From contig JAEYNP010000129.1 of NCBI GenBank assembly GCA_023412495.1, positions 8,864-72,863 of the forward strand: DNA of 64,000 nucleotides. The letters run 5' to 3'. Both the position numbers and the translations under genes were made by a program. Under the pieces are notes generated by a model. The model ran no database searches and was not told where the DNA came from. It saw nothing but the letters and a program-made list of their open reading frames with translations. Source of the DNA: Pseudomonadota bacterium (GTDB lineage Bacteria > Desulfobacterota > Desulfobulbia > Desulfobulbales > Desulfocapsaceae). Below are positions 44,763 to 51,335 of the stretch, piece by piece. The number at the start of each line of letters is the position of its first letter. Positions within the stretch are counted from its first letter, which is position 1.

Positions 44763-45920
44763 CTAAAGAAAAGGAGGAAGCGGAGAAGGGTGTGGGTTTT
44801 GCTCGGCGGGGTGGCAGCGGGCATGGACCGACTGCAGCTGGAGGACACTCACCTCGGTATAGATCGCCGTGGTTTCCAGGTTCTCATGGCCGAGGAGCTG
44901 CTGGATATAGCGGATATCGGCACCGCCTTCGAGCAGATGAGTGGCGCAGGTGTGGCGGAGCAGATGGGGGCCTCCTTTATGGCCGGTACCCGCTTTCTTG
45001 ATGTAGTCCGAGACCTTACGACTCAGCACGTCGGCGTTGAACGGTTCGCCGTAACCGGTGAGGAAGAGCCCCTGTTCTGCCGGCTTGATCAAGAGGCGCG
45101 GCCGCACCTCACCCAGGTATTTCTCCAGCCAGGCGAGCGCCCGGCCGCCGATCGGCACCACCCGCGGTTTGTTGCCCTTGCCGTGACGAATGTGGAGGAG
45201 ACGCTTTTCACGGTTCGGGTCGGCTATCGTCAGCCGTACCAGTTCGCTTCTTCTGATGCCGGTCGAGTAGAAGAGTTCGAGGATCGCCCGATCCCGGATG
45301 CCGAGCGGATCGCAGATATCCGGGATCGACAGCACCGTCAGGGTCTCGGCTATCGACAAGACTTCAACCGGCAGTCGTTTTTCCGGCTTCGGCATTTCCA
45401 ACTCGCTTGCGGGATTGGCGGGGAGCACATGTTGCCGGCACAACCAGGCGAACAAGCTTTTAACGCCGCCCAAGTGGCTGCGCTGCGTGGAAATGCCGAG
45501 CGGCCTGCCGTTCTTCTTGCGGTAGGCCCACAGCCAGCGCTGATAGCTCTCGAGGATCGGCCGGGTAATCAACCGCGGGTCGCCCAGGTCGCGTTCCTCG
45601 CACCAACAGAGAAACGGCTTCAAGTCCTTGCCCCGGCTGTCCACGGCGGCAGGGGTGTGATTGCGCACCCGCAGAAACTCAAGATACTCATCGGCGAGCG
45701 CGGCAAGCGTTTGCCCCGCGCGGCTGAAGCCGTCTTCTGATTTTAGGTTGCCGCCGCGCTGTTCCCGGGTCCTCTCCCGCATCCAGCGCACCGCCTGGTA
45801 GCCGTTCTTGCCCATGGCTATGATATGACGGCCTCGGGGGCCGCTCCGGATGTGCGTTCGCACGAAGTCGCGAAGTGGTCCTTTTTTAACCGCAAAGGCT
45901 TGCGACGTAAGGGTTTGCAC
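44763..45920 (-). CDS. Tyrosine recombinase (XerC/D-like integrase)
   Basis: Encodes up to 385 residues. After a 60-residue N-terminal extension, a SAM-like core-binding domain (about 70-160; TLAALADEYLEFLRVRNHT) and a catalytic domain (about 180-365) carry the expected residues: Arg in STGIRRSELVRL, Lys in HIRHGKGNKPRVVP, His-x-x-Arg in HLLRHTCATHLLE, His in LLGHENLE and Tyr in TTAIYTEV. It cuts and rejoins DNA at specific sites. The frame opens with GTG 45920, but an ATG (45816) is also possible. It follows the primase gene and may be in the same transcript. Confidence 0.9.
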   Translation of the reverse strand: MQTLTSQAFAVKKGPLRDFVRTHIRSGPRGRHIIAMGKNGYQAVRWMRERTREQRGGNLKSEDGFSRAGQTLAALADEYLEFLRVRNHTPAAVDSRGKDLKPFLCWCEERDLGDPRLITRPILESYQRWLWAYRKKNGRPLGISTQRSHLGGVKSLFAWLCRQHVLPANPASELEMPKPEKRLPVEVLSIAETLTVLSIPDICDPLGIRDRAILELFYSTGIRRSELVRLTIADPNREKRLLHIRHGKGNKPRVVPIGGRALAWLEKYLGEVRPRLLIKPAEQGLFLTGYGEPFNADVLSRKVSDYIKKAGTGHKGGPHLLRHTCATHLLEGGADIRYIQQLLGHENLETTAIYTEVSVLQLQSVHARCHPAEQNPHPSPLPPFL

Positions 45921-45975
45921 TTCGTGATACTCAAAACACGAAGTCTCACGAAGTGGCCTCCGCCATGCACGAAGT
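45861..45975. repeat. Five iterated CACGAAGT boxes around the recombinase start
   Basis: CACGAAGT occurs at 45861, 45937, 45947 and 45968, and inverted (ACTTCGTG) at about 45919-45926, with another partial copy (CGCGAAGTGG) at 45869. Spacing is irregular. They straddle the end of the primase gene and the start of the recombinase gene. They may bind the recombinase or act as iterons for replication; similar CGAAG runs occur between genes in related bacteria, so chance or a dispersed repeat is possible. Confidence 0.5.
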
Positions 45976-48771
45976 TGTTGTCATAGCGGTGGCTATCTCT
46001 TTTGGCCGGAGCTTGCCGACGTCGAGTAAACCGATATGGGCGATTTCCTCCGGCTGTGGGTTGACCGCCAGTTCATAGGCGCAGCCCCGGCCCTGCTTGC
46101 CCCAGCGCCGGAAGACATACTCGAAGGTCTCGAGTTTGGTAAGATGCATACGCACCTGGAATTCGCTCCAGCCCGATGCCTCCCGCAACTCCCGGCGGCT
46201 AAAAAGGACGTCGCGCTGGTCGAGCGCCTCTTTCTCCATCCGCGTGCGCACCAGGGTCTTGATCACCGTCAACAGCCGTCTGGTCTGCGGCGGCAGTTCA
46301 TCGAGCGAGCGGCCGAGAAGTTCCGGGGCGAGTCGATTGGCAAGAGCGATGTCGGCCACGCTTACCTCGATGAACTCGCCGCCCTCCCCGTTTTTCCGTC
46401 GTGGCCGTTGATGCTGGTGGAGCAGGGCGATGGCATCGATCAGGGTCAGATACTTCTCGTTATCGCGACGGCTGCGGGTGCGCAGGGCGGTAAAGGTCAG
46501 CTCATCCGCCCAGGGGTTCATCACTTCCAGGGGCTCGATCAAGCGCTGGACGTTTTGCATCAGCACCAGCAGCTCCCGGCGCTTTTTCTTCAGCTGCAGG
46601 CCTGCAAGGGTCCGGCTTTGGCGTTGCATGGCGTGGATCCGTTCGGTTTGTTCCCTCGATTCGTCCACGGTGACGATCAGGCAGCGGTTCTGCAATTCCT
46701 CGTCGATCTCGACCGCCGTGGTGGTCAGAAACAGCATCACCGGCCCTTCCACCCGGTATTCCTGAGTGACCAGCCGGCCGGTCTTCGGGTCCTTGCCGGT
46801 GCTGGCGATGATCAGCTCGCCTTCGCTTTGCAAAAGCTTCAAGGCATATCCGGCTTTTTCCGCCCCGGCCTCCTCGACGATGGCGAGGATCTTGTGCTGC
46901 AGATCGGTGTTGCCCATGTAATAGAGGCTCTGGCCGGTCATGGCGCTGTATTTGACCCGCTCTTCCGCCGGAAACATGGCGAGCACCGCCTCGAGCAAGG
47001 TGCTTTTGCCGGCGGCGCTGGTGCTCTGCACGAGGATCGCCAGGGGCTTGTCCAGCTTTCTCGAAGTGCAGGCCAGATAGGCGGCGAGACGGTTAGTCTC
47101 TTCCCCGGCAAGCCCGCAGGCGTCGAAGCTCTCGCCGATCCGGGTGATCAGATCCGGCGACTGGAGGAACTGCAGGGCCTGGTCGCGTTCTGCCGGGGAC
47201 ATCTCCACAGCCTGCGCCACCGGCTCCATGACGGCCTGGATCCTTACCGTCTGCTCTTCTTCCAAGAGGAGCAGCAACCGGCCGATATCGCGTTTGATCA
47301 GATCCTTTTCCAGGCGGGTCTCTTCCGCGGCCCGCTCGATGAACCGCCGCCGTTCCACGTCTTTGGCCATATCGAAGCTGTCGAGATGAAAATCCTCGCC
47401 ATGCTTGAGTCGGACCGCCACCTTCAGGATCTCCAGGCTGTTGTTTTTGTCGAGACCGCCGACCCGGTACTCCCGCCCGCCAAGTCGTAACAGGTGGTAA
47501 TCGCCGAGCCGTTCCAACCGCTTTTCTTCTTTAGCAGCTAAGGGATTAGCAGCTAAAGAAAAAGAGATGGGCGCGGGCGTGTGATCAGGGGGCAAAACGG
47601 CTGCCGGGTCCATTGCCGGTGGAGGATCGGACAAGGCCGCGTCCGGCGGCTTTTTTGTTTGCATTCGCACGTCCAGCCATTGTGCGGCCGCAAGGAGCTG
47701 TGCTAGGGCCCCCGCCGGCTGGTCGATCTTGCGGGCGTATTCGTTGGCATCGAGGCCTAAGGGAAACTTGACCCGGAAGCATTCGATACCGTGGGCGGCA
47801 AGCCGCAGGGCGTCCCGTTTCGCCGCCCGGTCGCCCGCCTCGTCGGCATCGTAGGCCAGGCGAATACGCTTGACCTTGCGGGCAAGCAAGGCCGTAAAGA
47901 GTTCGTCGGTAAAGCCTTCCGTGCCATAGATGCAGGTCACATTCCTCTGGCCATGCACCCAGAAGGTCAGCGCATCGAGCGGGGCCTCGCACAGGATGAT
48001 CTCCGGCTCGGCGAGGGCACAGCTATTCCAGATCCCCCGATGCGGCCCCGGCAGATATAAATGCAGCGGTGTACCCTTGCGCAGGCCTTGGGTGATCTTT
48101 CGCCCGTATATCTCGCCGATTTCGCCCTCCTCGGTAAAGATCGGCAAGGTCACCGATCCGGTAAAATGCTCATGGCCGCTGTCGCGCATCAGCCCCAGGC
48201 GGGATAAGCGCCGGCGTTTTTCCGCTCCCTCCTTGCGGTTCTTGTCCGGCAGGCGCAGGCCGAGTGTCCGATCGGCAAAGCCCAGGCGAAAGTGGGCGAT
48301 AGCCTCTTCGTGATAGAGCCCCCGGCTTTTCAGATAGTTGCGGGGTGCTTCGCTTATCAGCAATCGTTCGTGATAATACTCGACCACCTGGCGCAGGAGT
48401 TCGGCGTCGCCATCCTCCGGGTTAAAGAGCGGTGCCAGGCGGGGCACCGTCGAGCATTTACGCGCTTCGGCAGGGGCCTGGAAGGCGGGCTTGCCCTCGG
48501 CCAGAAGTTCGTAAGCATGGCGAAAGCTCACTCCGTCGAACTTTTCGACAAACTGGATGGCGTTGCCGGCCGAGCCACAGCCCAGGCAATGATAGAGGCC
48601 CTTGTCCGGGCTGACGATCAGCGAGGGGGTCTTATCCTCATGGAACGGGCAGTGTCCGGCAAGATCCTTCACGCCGTGCTTTACCAGCTCGATCCCCCGC
48701 GAGCGGATGAGCGCCGCCAGGTCGGTTTCCCGCTTGATCGCCTCGATCTGACCTTCGGGTATGCGGGCCAT
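45946..48771 (-). CDS. Primase-like protein: CHC2 zinc finger, TOPRIM, ATPase
   Basis: Encodes 941 residues. CHC2 zinc finger (Cys41, His44, Cys62, Cys65 in CPFHEDKTP and YHCLGCGSAG), DnaG-like region, TOPRIM (about 250-330; IILCEAPLDALTFW, IRLAYDADEAGDRAAKR), a linker, then a P-loop ATPase (Walker A STSAAGKSTLLEAV near residue 590; KILAIVEEAG as Walker B) and a C-terminal winged-helix-like region. Primase-helicase fusions of this kind are typical of phages, satellites and integrative elements and start replication of the element. Two small genes precede it with 2-bp and 8-bp junctions, and the recombinase follows by 25 bp. Confidence 0.88.
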   Translation of the reverse strand: MARIPEGQIEAIKRETDLAALIRSRGIELVKHGVKDLAGHCPFHEDKTPSLIVSPDKGLYHCLGCGSAGNAIQFVEKFDGVSFRHAYELLAEGKPAFQAPAEARKCSTVPRLAPLFNPEDGDAELLRQVVEYYHERLLISEAPRNYLKSRGLYHEEAIAHFRLGFADRTLGLRLPDKNRKEGAEKRRRLSRLGLMRDSGHEHFTGSVTLPIFTEEGEIGEIYGRKITQGLRKGTPLHLYLPGPHRGIWNSCALAEPEIILCEAPLDALTFWVHGQRNVTCIYGTEGFTDELFTALLARKVKRIRLAYDADEAGDRAAKRDALRLAAHGIECFRVKFPLGLDANEYARKIDQPAGALAQLLAAAQWLDVRMQTKKPPDAALSDPPPAMDPAAVLPPDHTPAPISFSLAANPLAAKEEKRLERLGDYHLLRLGGREYRVGGLDKNNSLEILKVAVRLKHGEDFHLDSFDMAKDVERRRFIERAAEETRLEKDLIKRDIGRLLLLLEEEQTVRIQAVMEPVAQAVEMSPAERDQALQFLQSPDLITRIGESFDACGLAGEETNRLAAYLACTSRKLDKPLAILVQSTSAAGKSTLLEAVLAMFPAEERVKYSAMTGQSLYYMGNTDLQHKILAIVEEAGAEKAGYALKLLQSEGELIIASTGKDPKTGRLVTQEYRVEGPVMLFLTTTAVEIDEELQNRCLIVTVDESREQTERIHAMQRQSRTLAGLQLKKKRRELLVLMQNVQRLIEPLEVMNPWADELTFTALRTRSRRDNEKYLTLIDAIALLHQHQRPRRKNGEGGEFIEVSVADIALANRLAPELLGRSLDELPPQTRRLLTVIKTLVRTRMEKEALDQRDVLFSRRELREASGWSEFQVRMHLTKLETFEYVFRRWGKQGRGCAYELAVNPQPEEIAHIGLLDVGKLRPKEIATAMTTTSCMAEATS

Positions 48772-48773
48772 GG

Positions 48774-48968
48774 CTACTCCCTTGCCGGCGGCGGTGTGCC
48801 GACCTGCCCGGGATGCGGCCGGAAGTCCCGGAAGTGGAGCTTGCAGGAGAGATACTCCAGCCCGTCGCCCTCGTAAATGCGATAGAAGCTCGCTTCGTTC
48901 CGGCAGCGCAGACCCCGGACGGTCATGGCCTGGCAGCGCCTGCTGTTGTCTATCTTCTGCTCAACCAT
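48774..48968 (-). CDS. Small Cys-containing protein of the primase operon
   Basis: Encodes 64 residues with Cys/His spaced as a possible zinc site (RRCQAMTVRGLRCRNEA, and LSCKLHFRDF). A strong GGAGGAAGG stands six bases before the ATG at 48968. The stop is two bases before the primase ATG and the start overlaps the preceding gene by 8 bp, so it is translated as part of the operon. Family not recognised. Confidence 0.68.
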   Translation of the reverse strand: MVEQKIDNSRRCQAMTVRGLRCRNEASFYRIYEGDGLEYLSCKLHFRDFRPHPGQVGTPPPARE

Positions 48969-49290
48969 TGTCCCTTCCTCCGGATAAAGCAATGAGATCG
49001 CCCCCAGCATCCCGGACATAAAAGGCCAGGTCACGGCTGGAGTAATTGTTGTCATTGAGCCGGAAGCACAGAAAGCCTTGGCGAATGCCCTCAACCTTGA
49101 AGACCAGAGGGGTGCCGTTGTGATCAAGGCCCTGGTGGTAGTACTGGGAACTCTTTTTTATCCGGGCAAAGAGTTCCACCTTCGTTTGCGTCGGGGGTGC
49201 GTATGAGGATTTTGGTTTGAGATAGCCATGGTTCTGGGGAGTGGCTTGTTCGTGGTCGCTGCTTGGGTAGATCTCTTCTTTGCTGTTCAT
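48961..49290 (-). CDS. Hypothetical protein, first gene of the primase operon
   Basis: Encodes 109 residues from ATG 49290 (preceded by AGGAGAAGAAG); the frame is open back to 49344, but that has no ribosome-binding site. Acidic N-terminus, then a beta-rich part (TKVELFARIKKSSQYY, LVFKVEGIRQGFLCFRLND, DLAFYVRDAGGDLIAL). No family recognised. Divergent from the XRE gene at 49529, with a shared upstream region. Confidence 0.6.
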   Translation of the reverse strand: MNSKEEIYPSSDHEQATPQNHGYLKPKSSYAPPTQTKVELFARIKKSSQYYHQGLDHNGTPLVFKVEGIRQGFLCFRLNDNNYSSRDLAFYVRDAGGDLIALSGGRDNG

Positions 49291-49423
49291 CTCTTCTTCT
49301 CCTGTTCGCATTTCAGACCAGGGCCGTGCCGGTGTGATACTCACGGTCGAGCCAGGTTCTCGCCAGCGATTTCACGCTTCTTGACTTCTTTGTAGAATCG
49401 ATGCACACTTCACGCACACCAAC

Positions 49424-49449
49424 TTGACATATGATGCATATCATGTCAA
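49424..49449. promoter_or_regulatory. Palindromic operator over a -35-like box upstream of XRE 2
   Basis: TTGACAT (49424-49430) and its inverse ATGTCAA (49443-49449) flank a core containing ATGCAT; TTGACA itself matches a -35 box. About 80-105 bp before the XRE start, it is a likely autoregulatory operator of the XRE/antitoxin/toxin trio. No clear -10 can be placed. The rest of 49291-49528 has nothing else recognisable. Confidence 0.5.
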
Positions 49450-49528
49450 TACTGAAAACATGAAATACACAAAACAAGTTTCAATAAATCGGCACTGTGA
49501 TTACTCTGCAGGGATGGAGGTGTCGATT

Positions 49529-49882
49529 ATGTCGCTTGGGAATAAGATTAAACAGTTACGGCAAGAAAAAGGCTGGTCGCAGGACGAACTTGCTTTTCAC
49601 GCTGGCATCGACGGACGCCAGATCAGCCGGTATGAGAACGATAAGGTCACGCCGTCGGTTGACGTGGTGATCAAACTGGCCAGGGCCTTCGATGTGAGTG
49701 TCGATCACCTGCTGATCGACGATGTGCCGAGGCGGCCGTTGCGTGAACCGATCAGCAAATTGGCGGAGAAAGTCTTGCACCTCGAGAATATATCGGAGGA
49801 AGACGAGGCGAGTCTCCTGCATGTGCTGAGCGCGATCGAGGCGAAGAACAAGCTCAAGACCCTGATGAGGGATATTCAATAA
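49529..49882 (+). CDS. XRE-family HTH regulator of TA trio 2
   Basis: Encodes 117 residues from ATG 49529, which has GGAGGTG seven bases upstream; ATG 49514 is possible. HTH (about 3-60; GWSQDELAFHAGIDGRQISRYE) followed by a helical tail (SKLAEKVLHLENISEEDEAS). It has the same layout as the XRE gene at 41549 (DVSVDHLL against DVSLDYLL), so the two are paralogues. It precedes a YefM/YoeB-type pair by 14 bp. Confidence 0.9.
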   Translation: MSLGNKIKQLRQEKGWSQDELAFHAGIDGRQISRYENDKVTPSVDVVIKLARAFDVSVDHLLIDDVPRRPLREPISKLAEKVLHLENISEEDEASLLHVLSAIEAKNKLKTLMRDIQ

Positions 49883-49896
49883 AGAAAAGGTGTGCC

Positions 49897-50100
49897 ATGG
49901 GTGAGGTTCAATACATTACCGATGACCGGAACAATATCACCGGCGTGATCGTGCCTATCGAGCTGTGGCACGAGTTGCAGGCCGAAAAGGAAACTGCCTA
50001 CCTTCTCAAAAGCGAGGCGATGCGGGAGCGTCTTCTTGCCGCCCGGAAACGTGATCAAGGGATATCGCTGAAGGAGGCCTGTGAAAAGCTTGGAATTTGA
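49897..50100 (+). CDS. YefM/Phd-like antitoxin (trio 2)
   Basis: Encodes 67 residues. The N-terminal beta strand-helix (VQYITDDRNNITGVIVPIEL) resembles Phd/YefM antitoxins, and the C-terminal tail (KRDQGISLKEACEKLGI) would wrap the toxin. AAAAGGTG precedes the ATG. It overlaps the toxin start by 20 bp. Confidence 0.82.
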   Translation: MGEVQYITDDRNNITGVIVPIELWHELQAEKETAYLLKSEAMRERLLAARKRDQGISLKEACEKLGI

Positions 50101-50338
50101 TCCAGCGGCTTTCGAGGATCTGGCCTGGTGGATAGAACAGGACCGCAAAAAGGCCCTGCGCATCGTCAAACTGCTCAAAGAGGTGCAAAAAACGCCGTTC
50201 GAAGGCACCGGCAAACCGGAAGCCTTGAAGCACGAACTGGCCGGCTGCTGGTCGCGGCGTATCGATCAGGAGCATCGGCTGGTCTACGAAGTCAAAGACG
50301 ACAAGATCAGAATCCTGGCCTGTCGATATCATTACTGA
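50081..50338 (+). CDS. yoeB: YoeB/Txe-family mRNA interferase toxin (trio 2)
   Basis: Encodes 85 residues, the full family length, with the diagnostic PFEGTGKPEALKHELAGCWS, RRIDQEHRLVYEV and terminal CRYHY, which includes the catalytic His/Tyr end of YoeB. YoeB cleaves mRNA at start codons on the ribosome. It starts with GTG 50081, with AAGGAGG three bases earlier. Its stop lies 22 bp before copy 2 of the 440-bp element, the same arrangement as trio 1. Confidence 0.94.
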   Translation: MKSLEFDPAAFEDLAWWIEQDRKKALRIVKLLKEVQKTPFEGTGKPEALKHELAGCWSRRIDQEHRLVYEVKDDKIRILACRYHY

Positions 50339-50360
50339 CCTGTCTCTTCCACTCCCATTC

Positions 50361-50803
50361 TTGGACAAGTGGCCCGGCCCGATACAACCAGGCCGGGCGG
50401 GGAAGCGGCTCCGTTGCAGCGCTGCCGGACGGTGCTCCACCCGCCACCCACCGCACCACCCGGCAGCACTTCCTCTCCGCCGCTTATAGACGCCCGCCCA
50501 CCCCGGCGCCCGCAGTTCGTCGGTCGTGCGATCAGGTGCAATGTACCGCTCCCCGTCCGTCACACTGTTTGCAAAAAAGACGCAAACAGTCCGCCGGCCG
50601 GTCCGCTCGCATAAGGACATCTATGTTTAGTGGCGGCTGGTAGGGTCGAGTCAGGCGGCGCGTCCTAACTCTTTCTTTGTTTTGAGTTGGTTGCCGCGAA
50701 GGAGGGCCACCAAACATAAATGGGCCTTATGCGACATTGACACCGTGCTACGGGCGGGCTGATCGGTGGCGCGGTCTCCTGCCCTTGGTTTGTCGCTTCG
50801 CGA
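50361..50803. repeat. 440-bp structured non-coding element, copy 2
   Basis: Same element as 42454-42894. Matching parts: CCCGGCC/GGCCGGG stem near 50370-50400, the ACTGTTTGC/GCAAACAGT hairpin (loop lengthened by two bases), and the 126-bp palindrome at 50608-50733 with identical CGCATAAGG and CCTTATGCG ends. Differences are scattered and often fall in loops. It lies between the yoeB stop and the candidate immunity gene of the giant Rhs protein. The 50339-50861 gap contains nothing else recognisable. Confidence 0.85.
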
Positions 50804-50861
50804 TTAAAGAAGACTATTGTCTATTTGTATCCTGTTCACTGATCTTGTGTTGCCACCTAAA

Positions 50862-51290
50862 TCATTTCTTGTAGTTCATCCAGAGTAATTTTACACTTCG
50901 TAGTTTTGTCGCGCTGGATATCTGAATTCTATTAAATTCTGTACTCTTTGGAACACCTATATCGCTATATAGAGAAATCAAAACTTGTTTTTCATTAAAC
51001 ATACTTGCTCCGTTATATTTCAGAATCACATTTTCTCCTCCGATTGAGACAAGAGTAGCTTGTATACTTTGGGGAGGAAACATCTCTTCAATCTTCTTTC
51101 TAAAATCTGCTATGTTACTTTTCGGTTCGTACTTAATCATTGAAGAAACATCTATTTGAATACTTGCCCCAGGCGTTAGAGCTGATATCGGTTTTTCCAG
51201 AGATATTGAGGAGGTATCCTGAATATCAACAGGAATGTTTGTTAAAAGTACAGTTTTTCCAAATAATAAGATAAATATAAAATCAAGCAT
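50862..51290 (-). CDS. Candidate immunity protein of the giant Rhs tip
   Basis: Encodes 142 residues from ATG 51290 (GGTGA ahead); the frame opens at TTG 51335. A hydrophobic N-terminus (MLDFIFILLFGKTVLL) suggests a membrane anchor or uncleaved signal; the rest is soluble (ALTPGASIQIDVSSM, FPPQSIQATLVSIGG). No family recognised. The gene is AT-rich and directly follows the Rhs stop, the normal place for an immunity gene; the role is inferred from position alone. Confidence 0.6.
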   Translation of the reverse strand: MLDFIFILLFGKTVLLTNIPVDIQDTSSISLEKPISALTPGASIQIDVSSMIKYEPKSNIADFRKKIEEMFPPQSIQATLVSIGGENVILKYNGASMFNEKQVLISLYSDIGVPKSTEFNRIQISSATKLRSVKLLWMNYKK

Positions 51291-51335
51291 TAATTCACCA
51301 TATAAAAAGAAGCTTATGGGCAAATAAACTGCCAA

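Noticed and set aside
46036..47490. Forward frame of 484 codons opposite the primase gene
   Set aside because: Shadow; the primase frame has clear CHC2, TOPRIM and Walker motifs.
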